Assembly: GCA_964035575.1 (NCBI GenBank)
Contig: OZ037896.1
Location: 1 to 64,000 of the forward strand
Length of the DNA: 64,000 nt
Direction: 5' to 3'
Source: Rhynchopus sp. YZ270_cl-10
Lineage: Eukaryota; Euglenozoa; Diplonemea; Diplonemida; Diplonemidae
Shown here piece by piece: positions 13,001 through 24,900 of the stretch. The notes under the pieces are model-generated. The model had not been told where the DNA came from, made no database searches, and saw nothing but the letters and a program-made list of their open reading frames with translations. The stretch's first letter is position 1. Every line of letters starts with the position of its first letter. Both the position numbers and the translations under genes were made by a program.

Positions 13001-14600
13001 TGTTTAGATCAGCTCTTTGTTCCTCAACAATACTGCTCTGTTTTTCCATCTGAAACTCTGCTTCGTGAAACAGGGTCCCAGACATGTATTTTGCCTCTGA
13101 CTGTACAACGTCAAAATCAGCTTTGGAATGTTTCTCTATAAGCTCCCCCATGAGGTTCTGCTCTTTGATCATGAGCTCCTTGAGGTTTCTTATTTGCCGT
13201 GCACTCCATATAGACTTTGCTTCCTCCACAGAAGCTGGGTCGAACACCATTTTTGACATTGGGTCCACGTTTCTCAGCGTAACAAAACTGGCCTCATGCT
13301 CAAGCAAAAAAATCCTAGCTTTAACCTCCTCAAGCTCATCAAGTTTGGTATACGTCTGCTGCCTTTTTGTTTCAAGTGACTTTAGCTTTCTGAGATCCCA
13401 TTTTTTTTGCATGATGTCGACCACACAGTCGTTGAAGGTGTGAGATTTTGGTTTGTTGTCCTTAATCAAGGGAACATTTATGTGTGACCACAGCAGCACT
13501 TTTTGGAACCTTAGCAGATTATCCTGTGTGGCATAGTATGGCCTTGAAGAAGTCCTTAACGCCGAAATGCGAAATACTTCAGCTGAATGGAACAGCCAGG
13601 AAAATAACGGCGGTGTGTAATCGTTGAAGTCAAAGTACTGGGGAAGTTCTATGGCTGCCAAACACAAAACTGCTGCAACACTAGCAGACAGTGCAGGTGT
13701 TATAGCACTCACATTCTCCTTTTGTAACTCTCTCTCATCCTGTCCAAGCAAAATGTATGAAAGATAGTCCATTTTGCAATTGAGAGTTTTGAACCTCAGG
13801 CAGTATTGTGTGATGTGTTTCAGTAGAATATTTACCTCTGCAAACTGTGCATAGCAGTACGGACATGTTTTTTCGCAGGTTGCTGCATGTGATTTCATGT
13901 TTTTAACCTCGGTGAATTCTTCCCCACAGTGCTCACAGCAAAGTTTTCCTAAGCACGCATGATTTTCCTTCTGTGCCTGCAGAGGTGATGAAAAACTGCG
14001 CCTACAAAGAGTACAGGCAGGTTGACATTTTTTCAGATGCTCCGTCAATTTGTGAATACGTTTGTATGTAGCATCGCAATTAGGACATTTGAAACGGCCG
14101 TCTGAAGTCTTATCCAGTTTTTGCTTCTTGGGGGGTGGCACATCAGGAGTAGAAGGTGCTTCCTGAGGAGAAGGAGTAGAAGGTGCTTCCTGAAACCCAC
14201 CTGTGCAGCCCTTCTGATGATTGTGCCTCTCAAGGAAATTAGAAAACGTAATTCTGCACTTTGGACACGTTTTTTTGCATTTTTTTGAGCCTTTTTTGTG
14301 TGCTTTGAGCTGTTTATCTACTGCAAAGCTGGCACCACAGTTTTCACAAATGAAAGGTTTCTGCTCCTGCGCACTTCTTGGTTCATCATCTCCCCTCTTC
14401 CGTTTTGTACTGCATTCTACTGTTGTAGGTTCATTGCGCTCATCTTCTGTTTTTTCCTTTTCTTCATCATCCTCTCCAGTCTGTTTTTGAAAAGCTTCTG
14501 TATCATCTTCTTCTGCCTCCTGTGTTGCTTCTTTTGTTGTCTTAGGCTTTTTGTCAGCACGCCCATCCGCAGACCCGCTCTCACTACGTTGCCTTTTCAT
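7056..14600 (-). CDS. Helitron transposase: C2H2 fingers + HUH Rep + Pif1-like helicase + OTU protease (4 exons, copy 1)
   Basis: Predicted rolling-circle transposase of about 2446 aa. It should nick and join element ends (Rep), unwind DNA (helicase) and possibly cleave ubiquitin-like or its own chains (OTU). Exons on the minus strand: 14600-7927, 7851-7774, 7721-7497 and 7419-7056. The three introns (75, 52 and 77 bp) all start GTATGT and end AG, and phases match exactly. Order: charged N-terminus with KKPK; C2H2-type fingers about residues 80-270; Rep HUH motif in GLPHCHAILW near 1097; two-tyrosine motif YLFKYLFKG near 1253; Walker A GAAGTGKT near 1663; VWDE; GGDFRQILPV; KSQGQTLRR near 2068; YVAMSRV; OTU nucleophile GDGTCFYHAI near 2276 and His in PPHFNIG near 2406. 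The ATG at 14600 (MKRQRSES) is preferred to 14687 because the acidic/NLS region starts there. Introns are inferred, not tested. Confidence 0.92.
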
Positions 14601-15132
14601 ATTATTTATGCCATGTGTTCCTATGCTAATGTATGTGAAGAAAGAAGGAATCTGGGAAACAATGTGAATAGAAATATTAATTCTCATTAAACTCTCTTTC
14701 GTTTTGGGGAAGTGTTTCCCTCTTCAGCTTATGTTGTCTTTGTATTAGCCTTCTTATTAGTGTGCCCATCATCAGATCTTTCCTCGCTTTCGTTGTCTTT
14801 TCATTTTTTTTTTTGCAAAAAGTAAAGTACCCAGACCACTGTTATGTTAGTTTTGAATAGTTGTGATAAATTGCTAGAAATTGTATTGTAGAAAATATAA
14901 AATGGTGGGTGGGAGAAAGTTTTGAGTTTTCAAGAAGGAAAATAAAAAAGTCTCACAACTAAGTTTTCAAAAAAAAATAATTAAAAAATGATCTTGAAAA
15001 TTTTGACAAAAATTAAAACCAATCTGCATGTGCATTAAAAAAAGGGGAACCCATATTTTTGCGCAGGAAGAAGTAATTTGCACATTCTCTGCGATAAGAA
15101 ATACCCCCAAACGAAAAAAAAAAAATTATTCT
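14601..15132. other. Spacer between the two Helitron genes (copy 1)
   Basis: About 530 bp of A/T-rich DNA with no credible gene. On the minus strand a pyrimidine-rich tract followed by TTAG (about 14630-14660) lies just upstream of the transposase ATG, a possible splice acceptor in the 5' leader. An imperfect copy of the transposase start region occurs near 14730-14810 (similar order of CGTTGTCTTTTCAT), suggesting a small internal duplication. The short gene at 15133-15697 carries an AATAAA overlapping its last codons, a possible poly(A) signal. Confidence 0.5.
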
Positions 15133-15697
15133 CTAATGATGTGCTTTATTGTGCTGGAAAAGAGCACCTTTGTGTTGAAATTCCCTTCCCCTCCAAGTAC
15201 TAGAGCATTCGTGAGCATAACACGTCTTTGCTATTTTTTCGTCTTCTGCTGCTTCGCGCTTTCTCTTTCTGTCTAGCTCCTGTTGAGTTTGAGTTGTTGA
15301 AAGTGATACTTGAAAAGTTGATACATACCTTTTTCATGTCCTGACACAGAAGGAACACTTCGTTCAGCTGTTTCTTGAGATCTGAGACAGTCTGTTTCAC
15401 CTCTTTCAGCTCTTCAGTCACTGAGGAAAAGCTTTCTGCAGAAACAGGAATTTCCAATGCTGCGGCCTGTTCTGACGGAAGCACAGAGTCCTTCTGAGTT
15501 TGCTCCTCTGTTTTAACGCCTTGCTCCTGTACCTTCGTTAGTACTGTCTCCTTCTTCTGGGAGCACACTGGAATTGGTGGCAATTCCTCATTCTCATGAG
15601 GAGCTTGATCCTGCACATTGAACACCGCCAACATGCTTGGTGCATCTTTCTTCTGCACAAAGGGCACTGGCTTCCGCTTAATCTTCATGGTGTTCAT
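15133..15697 (-). CDS. Helitron accessory protein: coiled coil + zinc-finger-like C-terminus (2 exons, copy 1)
   Basis: A small second Helitron gene just inside the 5' end. The unspliced frame runs 165 aa, but a GTATGT...AG intron at 15328-15280 (49 bp) falls precisely between codons. Splicing gives exons 15697-15329 (123 codons) and 15279-15133 (48 codons), 171 aa in all. The N-terminus is basic (MNTMKIKRKP), the middle Glu/Gln-rich, and residues about 88-122 look like a coiled coil (TEELKEVKQTVSDLKKQL). Exon 2 adds a basic patch (RKRKRE) and a Cys/His-rich tail with CYAHEC and QHNKAHH, spaced like a zinc finger. Function unknown; a DNA-binding or oligomerising partner of the transposase is an inference. 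The conserved frame and clean intron in both element copies support a real gene. Confidence 0.7.
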
Positions 15698-15908
15698 AGT
15701 TTTTTGAGAAATAGTTCACCTGTTTTTGGTGTGTGAGTACAAAAGTGCTATGAAAAGAGAAATGAGGGGTGAGCCAAGTTTAATTCATTTTTCTATTCAA
15801 TTTTTTCGGCATTCACATTTGTAAAAATGCAAAACCTTCAGACAATAAAAAATAAGTTCTGTTCACAACCACACCAGCCTCCTACATTTTAGCGAGCTTT
15901 CTTCTTGT

Positions 15909-16900
15909 GCGGGTTTGCGGGTTTGCGGGTTTGCGGGTTTGCGGGTTTGCGGGTTTGCGGGTTTGCGGGTTTGCGGGTTTGCGGGTTTGCGGGTTTGCGG
16001 GTTTGCGGGTTTGCGGGTTTGCGGGTTTGCGGGTTTGCGGGTTTGCGGGTTTGCGGGTTTGCGGGTTTGCGGGTTTGCGGGTTTGCGGGTTTGCGGGTTT
16101 GCGGGTTTGCGGGTTTGCGGGTTTGCGGGTTTGCGGGTTTGCGGGTTTGCGGGTTTGCGGGTTTGCGGGTTTGCGGGTTTGCGGGTTTGCGGGTTTGCGG
16201 GTTTGCGGGTTTGCGGGTTTGCGGGTTTGCGGGTTTGCGGGTTTGCGGGTTTGCGGGTTTGCGGGTTTGCGGGTTTGCGGGTTTGCGGGTTTGCGGGTTT
16301 GCGGGTTTGCGGGTTTGCGGGTTTGCGGGTTTGCGGGTTTGCGGGTTTGCGGGTTTGCGGGTTTGCGGGTTTGCGGGTTTGCGGGTTTGCGGGTTTGCGG
16401 GTTTGCGGGTTTGCGGGTTTGCGGGTTTGCGGGTTTGCGGGTTTGCGGGTTTGCGGGTTTGCGGGTTTGCGGGTTTGCGGGTTTGCGGGTTTGCGGGTTT
16501 GCGGGTTTACGGGTTTGCGGGTTTGCGGGTTTGCGGGTTTGCGGGTTTGCGGGTTTGCGGGTTTGCGGGTTTGCGGGTTTGCGGGTTTGCGGGTTTGCGG
16601 GTTTGCGGGTTTGCGGGTTTGCGGGTTTGCGGGTTTTGCGGGTTTACGGGTTTGCGGGTTTGCGGGTTTGCGGGTTTGCGGGTTTGCGGGTTTGCGGGTT
16701 TGCGGGTTTACGGGTTTGCGGGTTTGCGGGTTTGCGGGTTTGCGGGTTTGCGGGTTTGCGGGTTTGCGGGTTTGCGGGTTTGCGGGTTTGCGGGTTTGCG
16801 GGTTTGCGGGTTTGCGGGTTTGCGGGTTTGCGGGTTTGCGGGTTTGCGGGTTTGCGGGTTTGCGGGTTTGCGGGTTTACGGGTTTGCGGGTTTACGGGTT
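15909..16900 (+). repeat. CGGGTTTG octamer array between Helitron copy 1 and the 379-bp repeats
   Basis: About 124 units of the octamer found at 1-5175, in the same orientation. It is less uniform: several TTTACGGG variants cluster toward the right (about 16507, 16645, 16707, 16875, 16891) and one unit has an extra T (near 16634). It begins directly after the Helitron right end (TTCTTCTTGTG). Confidence 0.96.
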
Positions 16901-17868
16901 CTGTATAAAATAGCCGTAAAATTACGCCACATTTAACCACAACTACTCAAAATGTGAAATCTGTTGCTTTAATGGACTCATAGAGCATTTTTATAACCTG
17001 GACATGGGGGTCAGATTCCACTTTAGAGCACCTAAAATTTGGTCAAAATAATTTTTTTTCACTATTTCTGCCTCTGGGTATCTAATTATTACGGGTTTGA
17101 GGGGTACAAAATGGCGACGCTGCGGGATTGCTGGATCGCGTGGTCCCAGTATTTCTGATATGACACTCCGGTAGACTGGGGCCCAAAAACGATGTAATGT
17201 ATTGGGTTTGGATGTTAGCATTTTCTGGCAATATTTTAAAATTAAAAATGAGTACGAATACCCTGTACTACCATGTATTCTGTATAAAATAGCCGTAAAA
17301 TTACGCCACATTTAACCACAACTACTCAAAATGTGAAATCTGTTGCTTTAATGGACTCATAGAGCATTTTTATAACCTGGACATGGGGGTCAGATTCCAC
17401 TTTAGAGCACCTAAAATTTGGTCAAAATAATTTTTTTTCACTATTTCTGCCTCTGGGTATCTAATTATTACGGGTTTGAGGGGTACAAAATGGCGACGCT
17501 GCGGGATTGCTGGATCGCGTGGTCCCAGTATTTCTGATATGACACTCCGGTAGACTGGGGCCCAAAAACGACGTAATGTACTGGGTTTGGATGTTAGCAT
17601 TTTCTGGCAATATTTTAAAATTAAAAATGAGTACGAATACCCTGTACTACCATGTATTCTGTATAAAATAGCCGTAAAATTACGCCACATTTAACCACAA
17701 CTACTCAAAATGTGAAATCTGTTGCTTTAATGGACTCATAGAGCATTTTTATAACCTGGACATGGGGGTCAGATTCCACTTTAGAGCACCTAAAATTTGG
17801 TCAAAATAATTTTTTTTCACTATTTCTGCCTCTGGGTATCTAATTATTACGGGTTTGAGGGGTACAAA
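16901..17868 (+). repeat. 379-bp tandem repeats (about 2.5 copies) carrying the Helitron left terminus
   Basis: Three blocks begin at about 16901, 17278 and 17657 with TCTGTATAAAATAGCCG; the period is 379 bp and the third stops at 17868. Each contains CTAATTATTACGGGTTTGAG followed by the rest of the approx. 160-bp Helitron left end (compare 5176-5330), and a segment like 5594-5710 (TTTAACCACAACTACTC... and TGGACATGGGGGTCAGAT). Copies differ by only a few bases. No gene is likely here; similar small frames on the minus strand simply repeat with the unit. Confidence 0.9.
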
Positions 17869-18000
17869 ATTTCGACCGAGCGCACCCACCACGCGCAGCG
17901 TGGTGGGGGCGCGAGGGAGAGCGGAGCGAGCCTTTACGCGCAGCGTGAAGGCGAGTGGAGCACGGGGGGTCTGGGGGGGCAGTGCCCCCCCAGAAAAATT
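17869..18000. repeat. Cluster of strong hairpins
   Basis: The third 379-bp repeat is interrupted by a G/C-rich block with stacked inverted repeats. 17885-17907: perfect 10-bp stem CCCACCACGC with loop GCA. 17930-17952: 10-bp stem with one T/G mismatch (CCTTTACGC left arm) and loop GCA. 17971-17993: perfect 10-bp stem CTGGGGGGGC with loop AGT, followed by AAAAATTTTT. Between the first two, GAGC-GGA-GCGAG makes a weaker hairpin. Base composition differs sharply from the A/T-rich flanks, suggesting an inserted element. Confidence 0.85.
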
Positions 18001-20085
18001 TTTGAAGTTAGGCAGTCCTGATTTGGGAGTTTTTTTGTAGATTTGTATGTATTTTTGGGTGAGGGAATGCTCGAGAGAGAGAACATATCAGTGAAGCGAG
18101 GAGGGTGCTCACCAGGATGTCAGGTACTTTAGGTAAGGTTACTGTGTTCGCGTTAGTAGTGTCAGAGCTATTTATACTCACAAGCGCCCTCTATTAACAT
18201 ATGTAAGAGTCCTTCTACGTGTACATGCATGAGTAAGTGCAGGTAAATCTATGAGTAATTGCCTTTATAGATACATGGCTTTAAGACTACACCAAATTGA
18301 AATATGTGAAAGTCAGCATTTGCGGTGCTGAACCACACAAACCTGCCACAAAAAAGCGAGATAATTTGTAGACATTAGACTCAGAAATGATATGGGGCCA
18401 AATGAGGTTCAAAACCAGCTCTAACCAATAGCTATCTGGTAGTACTCATTATTGGTAGTGGCCAAATAGTCTGTCTCTCAACCACACCTGAGATGTCATG
18501 TTTCAGCGAGCTTTATTATAATGGAATATTATGGAAGAGTTTTTCTGGACTAAACCGGTCGGTACAACTCTCTGCCAATTTTTACCAAGACTTCTTACAT
18601 ACACATGTACCATTATCTACCATTACCTGAAGAGCAAATTATCTTCACACCCACACCGTGAAATAATCTACCGACTTTCTTCACTCCTGAATATTATGAG
18701 CAAAAGTTCTGTCAAAAACCTGGCACTAAAAGCGAACTGCAGACGTATTTTTATGTTATTATTAGCGGAGGAGCCTTTGAACCACACCATCCTGCGACAC
18801 ATAATTTTTCTGAGAATCAGTCATTATTAGCGGCGGATCTAAATAGCCTAATAACAATCAGCCTGTTCTACATTAGCAGTGAATATAAGCGGTGGAGCAA
18901 AGTGCCTCTCAACCACACCCTCCTGCTCCTACATTTTAGCAACCTTTCTTCCATGCACAAATGAAATAAATCCGCCAACACTTTAGCAAACTATCTTCTC
19001 TATTCGAATATGTCAGTATTAATATCATAGAAATAAAATAGTCTCTCATTGAGACTCAACCACATTATTCATTGAAAGATTTTGATTTTTGATTCTCCGT
19101 AGTCTGTGCGTGCTGTGATGGGGTCAATTTACGCTGCGAAAAGGGTATATTCTTAACCTAAAAATGCATGTATCAGTTTTTATCCACCATATTATTTACA
19201 TGGTGAAACGTTGCGAGCTTTTTTCTCACATATTAGTGATATTGAGCCAAATAGGTTCACAACCACACCAGTCTGTTATGTGGCAGCATATTTGCTGCGT
19301 GAGCAAAATATCCAAATATTCAATAACACGAACCTGCTGTTTTTAGCATAATATTAGAAGCTACATCCTGTCGTAGATTTTATATCCTATACCCAAATTG
19401 TGAACCCAATATCTCCACAGTTAAGTGGTACGTGGGGAAACTCAAATGTCTTCTCACCCAGAGCCTCCTGCCAAATGTTAGTGTTAGAGCTTTCAATTTT
19501 CATAGAAATCTAAAAAATTCGTAGAGGAACAAATATTAGTATAAATTGCGTCAGATCCCAACGTTGCGCGCAGACCATGCCTCCGTTTGTGAGCTTTTCT
19601 GTACTACTACCACCAATGCCTCAACCACACCATTTTAGCAAGCTCTTTTCGCGTTTGTGGCCACACCAGCTTATTGCAGTCAATATTCTCTGCGGAGCCA
19701 AATAGCCTCTCAACTACACAAACCTGCTGTTTTTAGCAGTATTTAGTGCAATCAGTTGTTATTAGAGCCCAAATCCTGCCATAAATAAGCTGCAGAGCGA
19801 AATACCTCTAAACTACACCATCTTGCTACAGTTTATAACACGTTACTATAATCAATTACTCTGTACATATTAATCACTCATGTCAGCAGTATTCATAATA
19901 ATTCACGGCGGAGCAAAATGCCTCATACCCACCCCATCATGCCTCATGCATGCTTTTCCGTGCCATTCAGGTTCTCCAGTGAATTTTAGGTTACATTGCG
20001 TGTTTACATATCATTACTCATACCTTAATCGCATCAACACAAAGTAGGTATAACCAAACCACATATTAGCGAGCTTTCTTCTTGT
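18001..20085. repeat. Degenerate repeated-motif region ending in a Helitron right-end sequence
   Basis: No credible gene. About ten diverged copies of a motif close to GAGCAAAATGCCTCTCAACC, then ACACCATCCTGC, then CATTTTAGCGAGCTTTCTTC recur at irregular spacing (near 18325, 18475, 18780, 18896, 19250, 19618, 19695, 19795, 19912 and 20050). The best match to this motif outside the region is the right end of the Helitron (15862-15908). The last copy here runs into GCGAGCTTTCTTCTTGTG and then the octamer, exactly as at 15890-15909. The block may be the 5' part of a decayed or non-autonomous relative of the Helitron. Confidence 0.6.
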
Positions 20086-20109
20086 GCGGGTTTGCGGGTT
20101 TGCGGGTTT
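20086..20109 (+). repeat. Short CGGGTTTG array (3 units) at the left end of Helitron copy 2
   Basis: Three octamer units join a Helitron-type right end (TTCTTCTTGTG) to the left end of copy 2 (CTAG at 20110). The same junction in front of copy 1 has more than 640 units. Confidence 0.95.
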
Positions 20110-21989
20110 CTAGTTATTACGGGTTTGAGGGGTACAAAATGGCGACGCTGCAGGATTGCTGGATCGCGTGGTCCCAGTATTTCTGATAATACACTCCGGT
20201 AGATTGGGGCCCAAAAACGACGTAATGTACTGGGTTTGGATGTTAGCATTTTCTGAAGATACCTAAAATGGGTGCGGCATTTCACGGCTATTTTTGTGAA
20301 GGAATTGACGATATTTTGTGGTTCTAAGGTGTGTGTATTGTATGTGACGAAAATTTCAAAATGTGACATAAGTATGAAATATGGCCAGTATGCCCATAAA
20401 ATGAGGCCATTGCAACCCTGGAGGACCACATTGGACATATTGGGCCAAATTTAGGTGTGTAAGTGTATCGGCTTTAAAATATTTTTTTTCGTGATTTTTG
20501 GGGTCATTTTTTGGCTGGGAAAATTGGGCCACATTTAACCACAACTACTCAAAACATCAAATCTGTGGCTTTAATGGACTGATTGGGCGTTTTTATGACC
20601 TGGACATGGGGGTCAGATACCATTTTAGACATGTTAAAAATTGGTCAGAAGACCCTGAGAGAAGAACCAAGGTCAAATTGACCTTGAGTACTGGGTCAAA
20701 TTTGTGTGGGAAAAATGCCCAGTACATAATTGTTGATGCGCAAAAGTGCAAAATTCCTTCAGCAATGGCTTCATATGACATTTCCATAACCTGGACATGG
20801 GGGTCAGACTCCACTTTTGACCACCTAAAATTTGGTCATACACATGTATGAGACCCCAAAAACCAGGATTTTGACCAAAAAATTTTTCCCAGCAATTTTT
20901 GCCTACAAAAAATCGAAAAAAAAATTTTTTGATTTTGGCTCTCCGGAGTCTGTGCGTGCTGTGGTGGGGTCAATTTGCGCTGAGAAATGGGTATTTTTGA
21001 CCTAAAATGCATGGATCAGTTTTTTCATGATTTTTGGTGTTTTTGGTGTTTTGTGTGGGTTTTTTGGTCAGTACATAGTGTGCAGTGATCAAAAGTGCAA
21101 AGTTCCTTCGTCAATGGCTTCACAGGAAATTTTTATGACCGGGACATGGGGGTCAGACTCCACTTTTGACCACCTAAAATTTGGTCATACACACGTGTGA
21201 GACCGCAAAAACCAGGATTTTGACCAAAAAAATTTTCCCAGGTACATAATCTGTGCACTGATCAAGATTACAAAATTCATTTGTATGGATGAATTGAATA
21301 TCAGGTATGTGTAGGTTTCTGTGTGGGAAGTGGTGGTGATGAGGATAGGAAAAAAGAAACAGTAAAAGTGCGTGAGCTATTCAGTCATTTTGTGTGTTTT
21401 TTCTTTTTCTTTTTCTTTTTCCTTTTCTCATTTTTGATCTTTTTATTTTTATGGCATGACAATACTCTCACCCGCCAAAGTGAGCGCCTTCTTCAAGGTG
21501 TAGTCTTTTTTTAAAGCTATGTTTTAACCTCTTCCGCAAACCCGAAAACCCGCAAACCCTATATTTCCTTATTTTTTTTAATCCAAGACAAAAATATTTT
21601 CTTCATCACAAGAGAGTATCTCCGGCTGGGAAGAAAAAAACAACAAAAACTGCTGATCAAACCGGTCAAAAAGTCTCTGTAAAAATAAAAACTGCTACAA
21701 TTTCCAAACTAATTGATTTTTTTTAAAACTAAACGAACTCCACAAAAACAGTTTAAAAAAACAGTGAAACAGAAACAAAAATAAAATCCTTTTTTTTAGA
21801 TGGGCTAAGCTTACCCAGTTTTTTTTTTCTCATATTTTTTTTCAATCCAATGAACATGTTCAAACAAATATTTCTTCATCACAAGAGATTTAATCTGATT
21901 CTCTCCGGCTGGGAAGAAAAAAAAAATAAAAATAAAAATAAAAGTCTTTTACAGTAATTTACTGTAAAGAAAAAAAGGAAAAAATTTTT
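20110..21989 (-). repeat. Helitron copy 2, 3' non-coding region
   Basis: Same content as 5176-7055: internal approx. 351-bp repeats, reverse-strand octamer remnants near 21534-21560 and an A/T-rich tract. No gene seen. Confidence 0.75.
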
Positions 21990-24900
21990 TTAGTCAAGAT
22001 CACCCGGTTGAAAGTCAGAAAGGTGATTGTCTGGAAATGTGGGGTAAATTAGGGCTTTTTTATGTGCTTTCAGTACATTTTCTGGAGTTCCTGTACCAAT
22101 GTTGAAGTGGGGAGGTTGATAAGTTTGCACTATCAGCAGTCTCTTTTCTGATGGTATTTGCATAAGAACATCTTCAGGAGATTGCCCCTTTGGCAAAAAA
22201 TGAAAGCAAGAATATCCTTCTGTCTCATAGGTCCTAGAAGTGACTACTGTGATAAGAGACCTAAGCATGAGAGACATCAGTGCTACTTCTACCTCCTGCG
22301 CATAACTGTCATCGGCATTATTTGTGACGCGTTGAAGAAGGTCATCAAAGTTCCTGTTTTGTTTACAGGTGTGGTAGAAAAGTTTAGGTTTGCGGGTTTG
22401 CGGGTTTGCACAAATACAAATGCTACATACCTTTTTTTTTTCTCTTCATCATCAAAAAGTAAGGGATGCTCCTGGATCATAATCTCATTCCTGAGCAAGA
22501 ACTCTGCAAATCTTCTGCGTAGAGCATGACCATCATTTCTTTTTCCAGTGAGGAGCTGCTGTATGGCGTGATAGAAACACGTTCCATCACCAGTAACGTC
22601 AATTTGTCCGAGGTTGAACCTGCTCAGAACATGTTGAATATTATTCTCATTGTTCCTGTAAAATATTGGTAATGGTTTTAAAGTTGTTGACCACGAAAAA
22701 AACATACCTATTTTTTTCAGAAACTGTAGTTGTTACATTTTTTTGTGGATGAGAAGCTTCTGGAACGTTGTTGTGGATATATTCCCTGTATAAATTGTAG
22801 TGTATTATTTAATTAAAAATGTACAATAATTACTGTAACCATAATGTAATGCTAACATACCATCCCCCCTCTGGAAATGTAAAAGGATAGAAATCCATCG
22901 GTTGTTCTTCTTCATCCTTTGTCCAGGGAGTTACTACAAGAGACCTTCCACATGCCGGGTTGTTGATTTCGTGTTCTTTATCATCAATGGGGCTTCCATC
23001 AGCATCAGGGGAACACACCACTGCAGGGTTTTCTGAAGGGTTTGCTGCACGTTCATGCATGGCCTTTGCATATACAGCCTCTGTAAGCCTCAGGTCCCGC
23101 TTCAGCTGATTCCTCCTTTCCTTACTGACCTTCATCTTTATTCCCCCAACTGACTCCTCAATGGCAGAGATGACCTCCTGGTGGACACAGTTATACAAAT
23201 TTGTATCACCTTGAGGTGGAAGACAAATCTTGATGTCATTCCTGCTGCACACCCTTGACATTGCAACGTACAGATGGCCATGAGAGAAGCAGGGCGACTG
23301 TGACACATCAAGACCCACCCTCCTGAGAGTTTGTCCCTGAGACTTATTAATCGTCATGGCAAAAGACAGCCGCACTGGAAACTGCTGACGTACAAAGTCG
23401 ATGGTGAGATCCTTCGCATCACCATCGCAGGGCAGGCGAGGTATGGCAACAGTTTCTGGCTTTTTCCCGTTTTTGTTCCGCCACTCGCATTCTTCCGCCA
23501 GGTGGGTGCAGACAAGGATGTTCTTCTTCACCTCCTTCACAACAAGACGCGTTCCATTGCACAGTCCACCTGCGGGGTCGAGGTTCTTTAGAAGCATTAC
23601 AATACAGTTGACCTTCAGGTTCAGGATGTGTGGAGGAAGACGTGCATGGTTCATTGCATTGAGTGCTTCAGTGGTGAAGAATTCATTTGCTCCTGGGTCC
23701 TTGCAGGTATCCTCTGACATACGGGTAATTGTCTCTCCTGGGAAGCTGCTGAGAATTTTTTCGTTCATGTAGACCTGGCGTGCGTTTGTAGGGCACAGCA
23801 AAGCACAGTTCTCATACATTCCATTCTTGATGTCAGGAAATGTAAAGTCAATCAAAGTATCCTCAGTCACCTTTTTGTTCTTTTTTTCAAAAATGATAGC
23901 ATGTGGCACCTGCATAACTGCTTCTGTGTCCTCAGCACCCTCCACATCCCCAGCCTCATTCACAGACCCATCACCAACCTTCATGAGGTACTCACGGAAA
24001 GCGTCGTCGTCCTTCACCCTCATGACCTGCGTCAGGGACATTTTTGTGAGTTGGTTCCAGAGGTATGAGTTGTGGAGCGAAATCGAGATGCTTTCAAAGC
24101 TCCCTTTGTTTGCCCCTGGAACAGGAAGGATTTGCCTGAAGTCTCCTCCAAGAAGCACTGTCACTCCTCCAAATGGTTGTGAACATCCCCTCAACCTCTG
24201 AAGCGTTCTGTCTACTACCTCTATGCTTGCCTTTTGTGCCATTACCACCTCATCCCAGACAATGAGGTCAGTGCGCCTTAGGAGTTCGACATGGTCATCA
24301 TCAAGCCCGCACATCCGCTTTGAGTTTGGTTCAAGATCTATTGGGATCTTAAATCGGCTGTGTGCAGTTCTGCCTCCTGGTAGTAGTGTAGCTGCTATCC
24401 CTGATGTTGCCACAGCGATTGAAAAGCGGTCCTCCTCATTCTGTTGAAGTGGCTGCTGCTGCTGCTGCTGCTGTTGTTGCTTTGCCCTTGCCCTTCTGCT
24501 CCTGGCCCAGTACAAACACGCCTGGTACAGGAATGTCTTGCCTGTTCCTGCTGCACCCTGCAAAAATATGACCTTCCCCTGGTTACCTTCAACAGATTCC
24601 TTCACAGAGTTGAAGACATTCTGCTGCCCTTCGTTGAGGTTGCCTTGAATCTGTTCAAACTTCTTCAGCATTTCACCCTCATCATACCTCTCTGTGTTTA
24701 AGACAAACTCTGTGCTCTGCCCTGTAGTACCTTCAGGAGGAGTGGGGAGCCCAAGATCTTCCATTGAAGTCTTAACGTTCGCTTCCTTAAGGAGCCGTTG
24801 CATGTCTAGCAAAGCTTTACGCTTCTCTTTAGGGTAGATGTGGTTGCTTGGTACTGCTTCCTCCCGTTCCTGCCTTTTTACTCTGTCCAAAGGTGGCGCA

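Larger units (their letters stand above)
5176..15908 (-). mobile_element. Helitron (rolling-circle transposon), copy 1
   Basis: A 10.7-kb element transcribed on the minus strand between two CGGGTTTG arrays. It encodes a Rep/helicase/OTU protein (7056-14600) and a small coiled-coil/zinc-finger protein (15133-15697). An HUH nuclease fused to a Pif1-type helicase defines Helitrons; an OTU protease is known from the Helentron (Helitron2) branch. Read on the minus strand, the left (3') end reads CTAG where the array starts, which fits the CTRR end of classical Helitrons, but I see no clear terminal hairpin next to it. The right (5') end is GAGCTTTCTTCTTGTG before the next array. Exact ends are uncertain because both flanks are satellite. 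No broken reading frame was seen, so the element looks potentially active. Confidence 0.93.

Noticed and set aside
14601-14687. Upstream ATG (14687) as start of the Helitron transposase
   Set aside because: The added 29 residues are hydrophobic and unlike the charged start at 14600, and a splice-acceptor-like TTAG lies between the two.
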